Positions 50,350 to 60,000 of a stretch of 64,000 nt of DNA are shown here, piece by piece. Below the pieces are notes generated by a model. The model searched no databases. It had not been told where the DNA came from and worked only from the letters and a program-made list of their open reading frames with translations. Source of the stretch: an uncultured Psychroserpens sp. (GTDB lineage Bacteria; Bacteroidota; Bacteroidia; Flavobacteriales; Flavobacteriaceae); assembly GCF_947501425.1 (NCBI RefSeq), contig NZ_CANMVN010000002.1:186001-250000 (forward strand). Reading direction: 5' to 3'. A program made the translations under genes and the position numbers. The first letter of the stretch is position 1, and each line of letters begins with the position of its first letter.

Positions 50350-50695
50350 TCCCTGGCATTTATACCTTATGGCTGCGATGTACTTTATTGCAGGTGTCAT
50401 GCATTTTGTTAAGCCTAAAATGTACATGCGTATTATGCCAAAATATTTACCAAAACACAAACAATTGGTTTATCTCAGTGGAAATGCTGAAATGGCGTTA
50501 GCTCTTGGATTATGTATTTCCAGTTTACGAGATATAGCAATCTATGGTATCATAGCCATGTTAACTGTATTTCTATTGGTACACTTTTACATGCTCTCGA
50601 GTGAAAAGGCTGGAGCAGGTATTCCAAAGTGGATTTTGATCTTGCGTATTCCGTTACAATTTGGATTGATGTATTGGGCCTGGTGGTATTTGTAA
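50342..50695 (+). CDS. DoxX-like small membrane protein
   Basis: I use the ATG at 50342 (117 residues). A longer frame from 50234 would overlap the previous gene by more than 100 bases and adds no family sequence. Four hydrophobic spans are visible, with the DoxX-like pattern YFIAGVMHFVKPKMYMRIMP and KYLPKHKQLVYLSGNAEMAL. The 'HF..P..F..I.P.yLP' signature matches DoxX family membrane proteins. It overlaps the upstream gene by 8 bases and abuts the convergent aminopeptidase gene with no gap. Function unknown. Confidence 0.85.
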   Translation: MNNPWHLYLMAAMYFIAGVMHFVKPKMYMRIMPKYLPKHKQLVYLSGNAEMALALGLCISSLRDIAIYGIIAMLTVFLLVHFYMLSSEKAGAGIPKWILILRIPLQFGLMYWAWWYL

Positions 50696-52174
50696 TTAAT
50701 CCAACTTAGGTAATTTCAATTGTCCAAGCACACTTTTTTGCTTCATTAATTTTTCAATCTCATCTGCTGTTCGAGGAGCTTCGGCAGATAAATTAACTGG
50801 TCCATTTTCGGTGATTAAAATATCGTCCTCAATACGAACAGCTATTCCATACCATTTAGGGTCACAGTCACTTCCATCTGGAATATAAATTCCTGGTTCA
50901 ACAGTAATAACCATATTAGCTTTTAAACCACCATAAGTCCCTGGATCATGGACATCTAAACCAATGTGATGTGAAGTCCCGTGAGGAAAATACTGTCGTG
51001 CATCACTAGCACTTTTTGCGATACCTAAATCAACTAAACCTTGATAAATTACTTCTCTTGCAGCCGTATCTGGTGAGCGCATAGTATTACCAATTACAGT
51101 AGCTGCAATACCTGCTTCCTGTGCCCTATAAACAATGTCGTAAATAGCACGTTGTTCATCATTAAATTTTCCGTTTGCTGGAATGGTTCGTGTAACATCT
51201 GCTGTATATCCGTGATATTCTGCTCCCAGATCCATAAGCACCAGATCATTCTCAACTTTCATTTTAGAGTTTTCAATATAATGCAGCACACACCCATTAT
51301 TTCCTGCGCCAACGATACTAGGATACCCCTCATATTCACTCCCATATTTTTTGTAGATATACTCATGAACACCCTGAATCTCAGTTTCAGACATTCCGGG
51401 ATGCATAGCCTTCATAATTTCGCGTTGTCCCATTGCCGAAATACGTACCGCTTTCTTTAGCAACACTAATTCTTCGGGAGTCTTTACTTCACGTAGAGAA
51501 GCCATTAATCGGTATAGTGTTCTAGTATCTGTCTTAACGGTTTCAGCCTCTACATTGGTGTTAGCATCTACTTCAACATCATCGGTTTTATTTTCAATAG
51601 TATAATTATCCACAAGTTTAATCTGCGTTTTAAACGATTGAATAAGATCGTATAAATCAGCATTGTTTCGCGTATTTCTATAATCATCTGCAAAATCAAA
51701 ATACAACACACTATCAAAAGCGGTAAAATCAATACCAGAATTTAAAAATGAACTTCCTGCAGAAGCATGTTCAAAACCTAGCTTTACTTTAGCACCTTCT
51801 ACACCTAGTCGTCTTCCTGTCCATTGCTCAGCTCTTGGGTTTCGTTCTTGCACGTATAGTTTTTCATTGAATTTATTTCCTGTTTCATCGGTTTGTTCTT
51901 CTGAAAAAATGACCAACACAGCATGAGGTTCTTTATACCCTGTTAAATAGTAAAAATTTGGGTCTTGATGATAGACATAATCAACATCATTAGCACGATT
52001 TCTCACTGGATTAGCGAAAAATACTGCAACGCTATTGGCTGGCATCGACTTGCGTAATGCATCCCGTCGCTCTTTGTGGAATTCCTTACTTAGATAATCT
52101 TCAGGTAAGCCCTCTTGAGCAAATCCGATAACTATGGAAAAAAAGAATATTAGAACTGTTACAATAGCTTTCAT
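50696..52174 (-). CDS. Exported Xaa-Pro aminopeptidase (M24 family)
   Basis: A 492-residue protein with signal peptide MKAIVTVLIFFFSIVIGFAQ, so it is periplasmic rather than cytosolic like E. coli PepP. The N-terminal AMP-N domain includes SVAVFFANPVRNRANDVDYV and DPNFYYLTGYKEPHAVL. The pita-bread catalytic domain shows the five metal ligands: Asp in VLMDLGAEYHG and YTADVTRTIP, His in FPHGTSHHIGLDVHD, Glu in VTVEPGIYI-type VEPGIYIPDG, and Glu in AVRIEDDILIT. It removes N-terminal residues before proline. An insert rich in Thr/Val/Asp lies near residue 200. Confidence 0.93.
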   Translation of the reverse strand: MKAIVTVLIFFFSIVIGFAQEGLPEDYLSKEFHKERRDALRKSMPANSVAVFFANPVRNRANDVDYVYHQDPNFYYLTGYKEPHAVLVIFSEEQTDETGNKFNEKLYVQERNPRAEQWTGRRLGVEGAKVKLGFEHASAGSSFLNSGIDFTAFDSVLYFDFADDYRNTRNNADLYDLIQSFKTQIKLVDNYTIENKTDDVEVDANTNVEAETVKTDTRTLYRLMASLREVKTPEELVLLKKAVRISAMGQREIMKAMHPGMSETEIQGVHEYIYKKYGSEYEGYPSIVGAGNNGCVLHYIENSKMKVENDLVLMDLGAEYHGYTADVTRTIPANGKFNDEQRAIYDIVYRAQEAGIAATVIGNTMRSPDTAAREVIYQGLVDLGIAKSASDARQYFPHGTSHHIGLDVHDPGTYGGLKANMVITVEPGIYIPDGSDCDPKWYGIAVRIEDDILITENGPVNLSAEAPRTADEIEKLMKQKSVLGQLKLPKLD

Positions 52175-52302
52175 AATACAATCGTTTTAAGATTCTGAAA
52201 ATTAAGAATAATTAAACGCTTCCAAAGAAAAGATTATAATATTAACATATTTTTAATGGCGTAATATGTATAAAACTCTTCCGAAGAATTAATTATTTTC
52301 GA

Positions 52303-52310
52303 TACTTTTG
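52303..52310 (+). promoter_or_regulatory. -7 promoter element of gcvT
   Basis: TACTTTTG fully matches TAnnTTTG and lies about 53 bases before the gcvT ATG at 52364. Confidence 0.55.
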
Positions 52311-52363
52311 CGAAACAAATTTTGAATACAAATTACCAAGTATTATCAACTAAAAACAATAAG

Positions 52364-53434
52364 ATGAAAAACACAGCTTTAACCGCAACTCACGAAGCTC
52401 TTGGTGCTAAAATGGTACCTTTTGCAGGCTATAATATGCCCGTACAATACGAAGGTGTAAACATAGAACACGAAGCCGTAAGAACTGGTGTTGGTGTGTT
52501 TGATGTATCTCATATGGGTGAATTTTTAATCGAAGGTCCTAATGCTCTTGATCTTATTCAAAAAGTATGTAGTAACGACGCATCAAAACTAACTGTTGGG
52601 AAAGCCCAGTATAGTTGTTTACCTAATGACGATGGTGGCATTGTTGACGATCTTATTGTATATAGAGTTAAAGATGAAACTTACTTACTTGTAGTCAATG
52701 CTAGCAATATTGAAAAAGACTGGAATTGGATTAGTTCAAAAAATGATGTTGGTGCAGACATGCGTGATTTGAGTGAAGATTATTCCTTACTAGCCATTCA
52801 AGGTCCGAAAGCGGTTGAAGCCATGCAAAGTTTATCAAGCCATGATCTTTCAGGTATTAAATTCTACAACTTTGTGGTTGGTGATTTTGCAGGAATTGAA
52901 CATGTGATTATTTCGGCAACTGGTTATACTGGTAGTGGCGGATTTGAAATCTATTGCAAGAACAATGAGGTAAAACAAATCTGGGATAAAGTAGTTGAAG
53001 CTGGTGCAAAACCTATTGGATTAGCAGCACGTGACACCTTGCGTTTAGAAATGGGCTATTGTCTCTACGGAAATGATATTGATGATACAACATCTCCTAT
53101 TGAAGCTGGTTTAGGATGGATTACCAAATTCACAAAAACATTTACAAATTCTGAGGCCTTAGAAGACGAAAAACGTCGTGGACCAAAACGCAAATTAGTC
53201 GCTTTTGAATTGGATGAGCGTGGTATTCCTCGTCAAGGATATGATATTGTAGACTCTAGTGGAAAAACCATTGGAAATGTAACATCTGGAACCATGTCGC
53301 CAAGTTTAGCAAAAGGTATAGGCTTAGGGTATGTACCAACAATTTTTAGTGAAGTTGGTAGTAAGATCAATATACAAATACGTAAAAATGCAGTACCTGC
53401 TACTGTGGTTAAACTTCCATTTTACAAAGGATAG
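52364..53434 (+). CDS. gcvT: Glycine cleavage system T protein (aminomethyltransferase)
   Basis: The ATG at 52364 gives 356 residues, the usual length; upstream in-frame codons from 52322 do not look like family sequence. Motifs are [65 protein letters not shown] and [16 protein letters not shown], with [12 protein letters not shown] near the end. GcvT transfers the methylene group from the H-protein to tetrahydrofolate. gcvH and gcvP are not in this window. The downstream epimerase-like gene begins 22 bases later and may be co-transcribed. Confidence 0.97.
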   Translation: MKNTALTATHEALGAKMVPFAGYNMPVQYEGVNIEHEAVRTGVGVFDVSHMGEFLIEGPNALDLIQKVCSNDASKLTVGKAQYSCLPNDDGGIVDDLIVYRVKDETYLLVVNASNIEKDWNWISSKNDVGADMRDLSEDYSLLAIQGPKAVEAMQSLSSHDLSGIKFYNFVVGDFAGIEHVIISATGYTGSGGFEIYCKNNEVKQIWDKVVEAGAKPIGLAARDTLRLEMGYCLYGNDIDDTTSPIEAGLGWITKFTKTFTNSEALEDEKRRGPKRKLVAFELDERGIPRQGYDIVDSSGKTIGNVTSGTMSPSLAKGIGLGYVPTIFSEVGSKINIQIRKNAVPATVVKLPFYKG

Positions 53435-53456
53435 TTTATGCTTTGAAGTGTGATTA

Positions 53457-54290
53457 ATGAAGGAATTTGAAAGTAAACATCGAATCTTAATTTTAGGCGC
53501 CAGCGGCTTTATAGGTAATGCCATCTACAAAGAGCTATGTGCTTATTTTAAGACTTTCGGTACCTATCGTATTCCGAAGAAACACTACCAGAACAACCAT
53601 CATTTTTTCCAGTACAATGTTGAAGAAGACGATGTTTATGAAATCTTAGAAGCCACAAAACCTTCAATAATAATTTCATGCTTACGTGGTGATTTTCGTG
53701 CTCAAACCATTGCTCATCAACATATTGCCGAATACCTTTTAGAGCATGATAGTAAGATTATATTTTTATCTTCTGCTAATGTTTTTGATGCTTACAGTAA
53801 GTATCCGAGTTACGAATTCGACAAAACCTTAAGTGATAGCATTTATGGACATTTTAAGATCAAAATTGAAAATATGCTACTGCGCCTTCCAAAGGAAAAA
53901 GTAGCTATTGCCAGATTACCAATGGTCTTAGGTTCTCAATCACCAAGACTTCAGGAACTCAAACAGCATTTGGAAGATAAAACCGCTATTGAAATCTTTC
54001 CAAATATCATCATGAATGTGACAACCGACTCAAAAGTCACTCAACAAATTCATTACATGATCAATAGGAACAAATTTGGAATCTTTCATTTGGGCAGCAC
54101 AGATCTTGTACATCATGATGAGTACATCAAAGATATTATCAAACAGTTATCTTCTAAAAACGGTGTGACTTTTAAACATGTATATACAACAAACGAAGAT
54201 CGTTATCTCGCTGTACTCCCAAAATTCAATAAACTACCAAAACACTTAGAGATAACCAGCTCTGAAGTTCTTGATGATCTCTTAAAGTAA
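53457..54290 (+). CDS. NAD-dependent epimerase / sugar-nucleotide reductase-like protein
   Basis: A 277-residue extended SDR. It opens HRILILGASGFIGNAIYKEL (GxSGFxG), with IIFLSSANVFDAYSKYPSYE, where S and Y of the active site can be placed. It resembles dTDP-4-dehydrorhamnose reductases (RmlD-like), with VAIARLPMVLGSQSPRLQE and FGIFHLGSTDLVHHDEYIK. The usual YxxxK is not obvious, so activity is uncertain. It lies just after gcvT, though no functional link is evident. Confidence 0.82.
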   Translation: MKEFESKHRILILGASGFIGNAIYKELCAYFKTFGTYRIPKKHYQNNHHFFQYNVEEDDVYEILEATKPSIIISCLRGDFRAQTIAHQHIAEYLLEHDSKIIFLSSANVFDAYSKYPSYEFDKTLSDSIYGHFKIKIENMLLRLPKEKVAIARLPMVLGSQSPRLQELKQHLEDKTAIEIFPNIIMNVTTDSKVTQQIHYMINRNKFGIFHLGSTDLVHHDEYIKDIIKQLSSKNGVTFKHVYTTNEDRYLAVLPKFNKLPKHLEITSSEVLDDLLK

Positions 54291-54407
54291 ATTAAAGAGC
54301 CGTTTAAAGTAAAAATTATTCTGTTCGTCTTTTTTTATAGTTTCAAACACTTATATCTATTATTTTAGGTTAAAATATCTTACATTTAAATAAAAATAAG
54401 ATTGACT

Positions 54408-54698
54408 ATGAGTTTGATGAAAGACGAGAACATTGAAAAAAGACTACTTCGTTTTCCCGATTGGGAACACAGAAACAATACGTTGTATGCCGAATTTGAA
54501 TTCGATAATTTTAAAGATTGCTTTAGTGCAATGAGCAGAATTGCTTTTGAATGCGAAGCTCAAAACCATCATCCTGAATGGACTAATGTCTATAACGTTT
54601 TGAAAATATCTTTATCTACACACGATGCTGACGGTATCACAGAAAAAGATTTTAAATTGGCCGAAGCTATTGAGGCCATTGTTGAAGTTCAAGACTAA
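54408..54698 (+). CDS. 4a-hydroxytetrahydrobiopterin dehydratase (PCD/DCoH)
   Basis: The ATG at 54408 gives 96 residues, the family length. The active-site pattern is complete: EAQNHHPEWTNVYNVLKISL gives HHPEW, then STHDADGITEKDF gives the third His. It recycles the pterin cofactor of aromatic amino acid hydroxylases. Alternatively it serves as a dehydratase in molybdopterin-related chemistry. It is followed 45 bases later by the S41 protease gene on the same strand. Confidence 0.95.
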   Translation: MSLMKDENIEKRLLRFPDWEHRNNTLYAEFEFDNFKDCFSAMSRIAFECEAQNHHPEWTNVYNVLKISLSTHDADGITEKDFKLAEAIEAIVEVQD

Positions 54699-54743
54699 TT
54701 TTGGTTCGATTTTTGATCCTAAAACCCTATCTATTCAGTAGTT

Positions 54744-56801
54744 ATGCTTAAACGCTTACTCTTATTACTTTTTGTTTGTACAATATCCTTTGCTTTTGGT
54801 CAAGAGGATAATTTGTTTTGTGAACAGGTACAAGCACTACAAAAAAAGGTGAGACAAAATCATTATCAACCTAAACGAATCAATGACAGCTTATCTACTT
54901 ATGTATTTGATCTGTTTCTAAAAAGTTTAGATGATGATAAACGTTTACTTACTAAGAGTGATGTGGAAACTTTTGAAAAAGACCGCTATGCTATAGACGA
55001 TTACATTAAAAATAATACTTGTGATTTTATCAATAAATACATTGAGGTATTGTCTGAACGCATTTACAATTCAAAAAAAATAATCAGCGCTTTAGAGAAT
55101 GAAATTTTCGATTACTCTGGTAAAGACACACTTCGCTTTAAACCTGAATCCACTTTCCAATACTTTAAAGATGATGTTGCTATAAAACGCTATTGGAGCA
55201 AACGAATGCGTTATAATATTCTGCATACTTTAGTTGAAAATGATTCTACATTAGAGCGACTTGTAAAGAACTTTAAAACCTTAGAAGCTGACTTAAAACC
55301 TAAGCTAATTCAAAAAGAACTTTGTAAACTTGAGGAATTACAGAACCGACTGGGAAGTATTGAGAGTTTTGTAAAAGAGTCCTTTTTAAATGCTTATCTG
55401 CATTATCACGATCCCAACTCTACATTCTTCTCTGCTACTGAAAAAGACATCTACGAAAACTCCTTATCTAATGATGCTTTATCCTTCGGAATAACCACCG
55501 CAAAAAATGACAATGGAGATATTGTTATAGCTCATATCACTCCTGGTAGTGCAGCTTTTAATGATGGAAACTTTGAGGTTAACGATATAATAAAATCACT
55601 TCAAGCCGATTCTGAAACACTGGAAACCTATTGTGTATCCAATAATGATGTTCTGGCATTTACTACCGACAAAAAACACAATACAGTTATTTTTAAGATT
55701 AAAAAGCAAAATGGCGCAGTAAAAGACATCAAGCTTACCAAGACCAAGACTAAGATTGAAGAGAATACTGTATCTGGATATATTATCGAAGACAAAACAA
55801 AAATTGGATACATTAATATTCCAAGTTTTTATTCAGATTTTGAATCACCAAACGGATTAGGTATTGCAAATGATGTAGCTAAAGAGCTTTATAAGCTTCA
55901 AAAAGAAAAGATTGAAGGCTTGATTCTGGATCTTAGATTTAATGGTGGTGGCTCTATGAGAGAAGCTGCTAATCTTTCGGGAATGTTCATTAATAAAGGA
56001 CCACTTTCAATTTTAAGGTATAACAATGGTGAAACATTCACCATAAAAGATTTTAATAGAGGATCTGTATTTACAAAACCAATTGTAGTACTGGTAAATA
56101 ATTACAGTGCTTCTGCATCTGAATTCTTTGCAGCAGCTATGCAAGATTATAACAGAGCTGTAATTGTTGGAACTACAACACATGGTAAAGCTTCAGCTCA
56201 AGCTATTTTACCATTATCTAATAATGAAGCTCTTGGATACTCAAAACTAACAGTAGAAAAATTTTATCGAATAACTGGTAAAAGTCATCAAGCTAAAGGT
56301 GTTGTACCTGATATCATGTTACCAAATATTTATGACGGTTTTAAAACTCAAGAACAGTATGAAACTTTCGCGCTAAAAAACGATTCAATACCTACAACGG
56401 TTAAAATTCCGAAGTTAAAACCTTTACCAATTCAAAATCTTAAGAAGAGAAGTCTAACTCGTATTAGTGATGATTTACCTTTCAAATCTATCAAAGATCT
56501 TAATCAGCTTATTTTAGAGAACTACTTCAATTTAAATCAAGAGTATCAACTCACATTAGAAAATGTGCATAAGGACATGACAGACTATCGTAAACAATGG
56601 GAAGTTTTCAATGAGCCGATTCTTTCGCATCAATCTAATTTCGTAGTAAAAAATTCAGCTTACACTAAAGAAATCGTGAGTTATAATGAAGATCAGAAAC
56701 TCCTAAACAAAACTGTATTAAACGATATCAAGCAAGACATTTACATTGAAGAGGCACAAGCCATACTTCAAGATTTAATAAATTTAATCCCTCTAAACTA
56801 A
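54744..56801 (+). CDS. S41 family C-terminal processing protease (exported)
   Basis: A 685-residue tail-specific protease. Signal peptide MLKRLLLLLFVCTISFAFGQ is followed by a helical N-terminal domain (about 25-230). A PDZ domain follows at about 245-330 (AHITPGSAAFNDGNFEVNDI). The S41 core contains GLILDLRFNGGGSMREAANL and NNYSASASEFFAAAMQDYNR. The catalytic Ser457 and Lys482 are separated by 25 residues, as in Tsp and CtpA. The C-terminal domain (540-685) is Tsp-like and helical. It degrades or trims periplasmic proteins from their C-termini. The next gene starts 2 bases later, so the two form an operon. Confidence 0.95.
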   Translation: MLKRLLLLLFVCTISFAFGQEDNLFCEQVQALQKKVRQNHYQPKRINDSLSTYVFDLFLKSLDDDKRLLTKSDVETFEKDRYAIDDYIKNNTCDFINKYIEVLSERIYNSKKIISALENEIFDYSGKDTLRFKPESTFQYFKDDVAIKRYWSKRMRYNILHTLVENDSTLERLVKNFKTLEADLKPKLIQKELCKLEELQNRLGSIESFVKESFLNAYLHYHDPNSTFFSATEKDIYENSLSNDALSFGITTAKNDNGDIVIAHITPGSAAFNDGNFEVNDIIKSLQADSETLETYCVSNNDVLAFTTDKKHNTVIFKIKKQNGAVKDIKLTKTKTKIEENTVSGYIIEDKTKIGYINIPSFYSDFESPNGLGIANDVAKELYKLQKEKIEGLILDLRFNGGGSMREAANLSGMFINKGPLSILRYNNGETFTIKDFNRGSVFTKPIVVLVNNYSASASEFFAAAMQDYNRAVIVGTTTHGKASAQAILPLSNNEALGYSKLTVEKFYRITGKSHQAKGVVPDIMLPNIYDGFKTQEQYETFALKNDSIPTTVKIPKLKPLPIQNLKKRSLTRISDDLPFKSIKDLNQLILENYFNLNQEYQLTLENVHKDMTDYRKQWEVFNEPILSHQSNFVVKNSAYTKEIVSYNEDQKLLNKTVLNDIKQDIYIEEAQAILQDLINLIPLN

Positions 56802-56803
56802 AC

Positions 56804-57838
56804 ATGAAAAAGTTTACCCTTATCACATCACTGGTTCTAGTGTTTGTGAGTTCTACATTGACTGCCCAAAATTTTAAAACCGCATCAGAATATCTAGATT
56901 TTGTTGGAAAAGAACAGCAAGCTGTAACTAAAAGCATGTGGAAATACACCAAAGCTGTTGCTCATAGTAAAAGTGATAGAAGTATTGATGGCAAACGAAA
57001 AAACTTATTAAAGACAGTCGATAGAGCAATTGCAAAAATTCAAAAAGCCAATGGTTTTGATGGCGATGATTATAAAAATAAGGTACTGAAACATATGACC
57101 TTTAATAAGAATTTGCTCAATCATGATTATGCTAAAATCATTGACATGAAAGAAGTTGCTGAACAATCCTATGATGCTATGGAAGCTTATATTTTAGCTC
57201 AGGAAATGGCTGACAAAAAAATGGAAGAATCACAACAAGACTATGAAAAAGACTTTTACGAATTTGCTGCTAAACATAATATCAATATTATAGAAAGTGA
57301 ATCTGATCTTGGTAAAAAAATGAAAATTTCTAATGAAGTTTTTGAGCATTACAACGATCTGTATTTAACCTATTTTAAAGTCTACATAAATGAGGTATAT
57401 CTATGGGAAGCTGTAGAGTCCAACGATGTAAGTGCCATTCAACAAAACGCTAATGCATTAAGTGCTGCAGCAAAGGAAGGCTTAGAAGTCTTGAAGACCA
57501 AAACCACTTATAAAAATGATACCTCAATTATAAATGCTACTAAAAAGGCATTTGAATTCTTCATAGATGAGAGTGAAAATCAAATTCCTAAAATAACCGA
57601 ATTCCTGATCATCAATGAAGATTTTGAGAAGATCAAAACAACCTTAGAGCAAACTTCAGAACGTAAGCGCACCAAGGAACAAGTGGACAATTACAACAAA
57701 AAGGTAAAGTCTATCAATAAAGCGGTGAAAACTTATAATAAGGTTAACGCAGATCTTAATACAAAGCGTCAAAATATTATTAACGGACTTAATAATACTA
57801 ACGCTAACTTTTTATCTAAACATATCCCTAAAGACTAG
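56804..57838 (+). CDS. Exported helical protein of unknown function, in operon with S41 protease
   Basis: A 344-residue protein with signal peptide MKKFTLITSLVLVFVSSTLT followed by AQ. The mature part is almost entirely alpha-helical, Lys/Glu-rich and coiled-coil-like (QQDYEKDFYEFAAKHNINII, TKEQVDNYNKKVKSINKAVK). It starts 2 bases after the S41 protease stop, so it is co-transcribed, perhaps a substrate, adaptor or inhibitor of the protease. I do not recognise a named family. Two SDs of hydrophobic content are absent after the signal, so it is soluble in the periplasm. Confidence 0.78.
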   Translation: MKKFTLITSLVLVFVSSTLTAQNFKTASEYLDFVGKEQQAVTKSMWKYTKAVAHSKSDRSIDGKRKNLLKTVDRAIAKIQKANGFDGDDYKNKVLKHMTFNKNLLNHDYAKIIDMKEVAEQSYDAMEAYILAQEMADKKMEESQQDYEKDFYEFAAKHNINIIESESDLGKKMKISNEVFEHYNDLYLTYFKVYINEVYLWEAVESNDVSAIQQNANALSAAAKEGLEVLKTKTTYKNDTSIINATKKAFEFFIDESENQIPKITEFLIINEDFEKIKTTLEQTSERKRTKEQVDNYNKKVKSINKAVKTYNKVNADLNTKRQNIINGLNNTNANFLSKHIPKD

Positions 57839-57847
57839 TAAGACGTA

Positions 57848-57878
57848 TTGTCAATTCGATATAATTTCAATAATTTTG
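57848..57878 (+). promoter_or_regulatory. Consensus promoter of the YebC-like gene
   Basis: TTG (57848-57850), a 20-base spacer and TAATTTTG (57871-57878) match the flavobacterial consensus. The ATG follows 34 bases later at 57912. Confidence 0.75.
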
Positions 57879-57911
57879 GGATTCATTAAAACTACTTAAA
57901 ACAGAATACGA

Positions 57912-58634
57912 ATGGGAAGAGCGTTTGAATTTCGCAAAGCAAGAAAAATGAAACGATGGTCTGCAATGAGTAAAGCCTTTACACGTATAGGCAAAGACAT
58001 TGTAATGGCTGTAAAAGAAGGTGGACCAGATCCTGATAGTAATTCTCGTTTACGAGCAGTCATCCAAAATGCGAAGGCTGTTAACATGCCTAAAGATAAC
58101 ATTGAGCGTGCTATAAAACGTGCTTCAGATAAAAGTCAGGGAGACTTCAAAGAAGTGATTTTTGAGGGTTATGCTCCACATGGCATCGCTGTATTGGTTG
58201 AAACTGCAACCGATAATAATACACGTACTGTAGCCAATGTACGTAGCTATTTTAATAAGTGTGATGGTAGCTTAGGAACATCAGGGTCAGTTGTGTTTAT
58301 GTTTGATCACACCTGTAATTTCAGAATCAATGCTGAAGGTTTAGATCCGGAAGACATTGAATTAGAATTTATAGATTATGGTGCTGAGGAAGTCTTTATT
58401 GACGATGACGGTATTTTAATATATGCACCTTTTGAGAGTTTTGGAGCTATTCAAGCCGAATTAGAATCTCGTGGTATTGAGATCCTATCCTCAGGTTTTG
58501 AACGTATTCCACAAGTCACAAAAAAGCTAACTCCCGAACAAGCTGCTGACGTGGAAAAACTTCTTGAAAAAATTGAAGAAGATGATGATGTACAAAACGT
58601 ATATCACACCATGGAGGAATCTACTGAAGATTAA
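57912..58634 (+). CDS. YebC/PmpR family DNA-binding regulatory protein
   Basis: A 240-residue YebC-type protein. The N-terminal helical domain opens MGRAFEFRKARKMKRWSAMS and has RLRAVIQNAKAVNMPKDNIE and RAIKRASDK. Then DFKEVIFEGYAPHGIAVLVE and NVRSYFNKCDGSLGTSGSVV lead to the two small alpha/beta domains with MFDHTCNFRI and EQAADVEKLLEKIEEDDDVQ. Family members bind DNA as regulators, and some (YeeN/YebC) assist ribosomes on proline-rich stretches; the sequence alone does not decide. It has its own strong promoter. Confidence 0.96.
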   Translation: MGRAFEFRKARKMKRWSAMSKAFTRIGKDIVMAVKEGGPDPDSNSRLRAVIQNAKAVNMPKDNIERAIKRASDKSQGDFKEVIFEGYAPHGIAVLVETATDNNTRTVANVRSYFNKCDGSLGTSGSVVFMFDHTCNFRINAEGLDPEDIELEFIDYGAEEVFIDDDGILIYAPFESFGAIQAELESRGIEILSSGFERIPQVTKKLTPEQAADVEKLLEKIEEDDDVQNVYHTMEESTED

Positions 58635-58639
58635 TTATA

Positions 58640-58664
58640 TCATACTGAGCGGAGTCTAAATGAC
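58640..58664. repeat. Dispersed repeat copy, 'ACTGAGCGGAGTC' type
   Basis: TCATACTGAGCGGAGTC followed by TAAATGAC shares its core with the copies at 2596-2619 and 58680-58708. It sits just after the YebC-like stop codon. Confidence 0.6.
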
Positions 58665-58679
58665 AATGATATTTTATTT

Positions 58680-58751
58680 GTCACACTGAGCGTAGCGAAG
58701 AATCTCAACATACAATGTAGATGCTTTTCTCATGACTCCTTCCGAATGACA
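58680..58751. repeat. Hairpin-like dispersed repeat, 'CACTGAGCGTAGCG' type
   Basis: GTCACACTGAGCGTAGCGAA (58680-58699) starts the element. ACTCCTTCCGAATGAC (58736-58751) looks like a decayed copy of the opposite arm. Intergenic elements of this type recur in flavobacterial genomes, from memory. It lies between the convergent YebC-like and glycosyltransferase genes and may help end both transcripts. Confidence 0.6.
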
Positions 58752-58759
58752 CAGATACC

Positions 58760-59989
58760 TCAAGAATTTTTAGCTTCAATCCACTTACTCATAAACTTAG
58801 TACTTTGCATGGTATGATGCTGAAGCATTTGTCCGATAAAATTCTGTTGTCTATATGTTTCTAAATCTTCTAGTACATTGGTTAAACGTCTGGTGAATTC
58901 TGATTCATGTAGAGCTTTTGAAAATTGGTTTTGCAATAGTTCAAACCCAAGATCCTGCTGCGTCTTCCAAAGTGATTGCTCTTGATATAAAGTCACTGCA
59001 TGAGAGACAAACTCGTCAGCAGTATCACAAATAAAAGGCTCTTTTACATCATCAATAATCCCTTCTACTCCAATGGATGTTGATACAAATGGTGTTCCAT
59101 TTCTCATAGCATCAAACAGTTTTCCTTTCAATCCTGCTCCAAACCTGATTGGTGCTAAAAGCACCTTAGCCTTCTGCATGACGTCATCAACATTTTTAGT
59201 AAATCCCTTAATCAAAAATCCTTCTTGTTCATTATGCAATTGATGAACCTTTTGGGAAGCATAAGCACCATAATTGTGTAATTGAGCATTTGGAAGTTGT
59301 TGCCTTATACCTTTCCATATCGTATCCTTCAAATATAGAAGCGCATTGTAATTGGGTTCATGAAGAAAATTTCCAATACTTATAAAATGTTGACGTGATT
59401 CAAAATCAGGAATTGAAGCTCTTTTTTCTTCGGAAATATCTGCTATCAAAAATGGTAAATACTGAAGAATTGCCTCATCCATCTTAAACGTATTTTTGAG
59501 TAAGGACATTTCAGCTTTAGAAATGATTAAACTTAGATCACATCGGTAAATACTGGCAATTTCTCGCTTTGCAGTATCACTAAAGAGATGATGATTTGTT
59601 AACTGAGTACCAGATTTATATGCCTGTTGTCTTGCACGTCGTAAAAAGTGCAGATCTTCAGTGTCTAAAAGTTTTAGAGCTTTAGGACATTTGCTGGAAA
59701 CACGCCAGCCAAATTGCTCTTCAGTCATAAAGCGATCAAACAAAACCACATCAGGTTTGAGCTTTAAAATGAAATCGTCAAAACCCGAGTCATTGAGCAC
59801 TATAGTAACTTTCTCTACACCTACAGAAGAGAGGTCAAAAGCATTATCACTTTTAGCACATGCACTTGCAAAAGTGATATGATAATCTAGCGATTGAAAA
59901 AAAGAAATAAGCTGCATCATCCTGCTACCAGCAGCAGAACTCTTAGGCTCTGGCCAAACAAAGCCTATGATAAGTAACTTTTGTTTCAA
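58760..59989 (-). CDS. Glycosyltransferase (GT4/GT1-like, GT-B fold)
   Basis: A 409-residue GT-B glycosyltransferase. It opens KLLIIGFVWPEPKSSAAGSR, has KPDVVLFDRFMTEEQFGWRV, the middle region QHFISIGNFLHEPNYNALLY, and the donor-binding C-terminal half with KVLLAPIRFGAGLKGKLFDA and NGTPFVSTSIGVEGI, the usual E-x7-E type area being GVEGIIDD. It transfers a sugar from a nucleotide donor, probably to a surface glycan. It lies 11 bases after the haem-binding protein gene on the same strand, an odd pairing. Confidence 0.9.
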   Translation of the reverse strand: MKQKLLIIGFVWPEPKSSAAGSRMMQLISFFQSLDYHITFASACAKSDNAFDLSSVGVEKVTIVLNDSGFDDFILKLKPDVVLFDRFMTEEQFGWRVSSKCPKALKLLDTEDLHFLRRARQQAYKSGTQLTNHHLFSDTAKREIASIYRCDLSLIISKAEMSLLKNTFKMDEAILQYLPFLIADISEEKRASIPDFESRQHFISIGNFLHEPNYNALLYLKDTIWKGIRQQLPNAQLHNYGAYASQKVHQLHNEQEGFLIKGFTKNVDDVMQKAKVLLAPIRFGAGLKGKLFDAMRNGTPFVSTSIGVEGIIDDVKEPFICDTADEFVSHAVTLYQEQSLWKTQQDLGFELLQNQFSKALHESEFTRRLTNVLEDLETYRQQNFIGQMLQHHTMQSTKFMSKWIEAKNS

Positions 59990-60000
59990 AAGAGTGTTAA

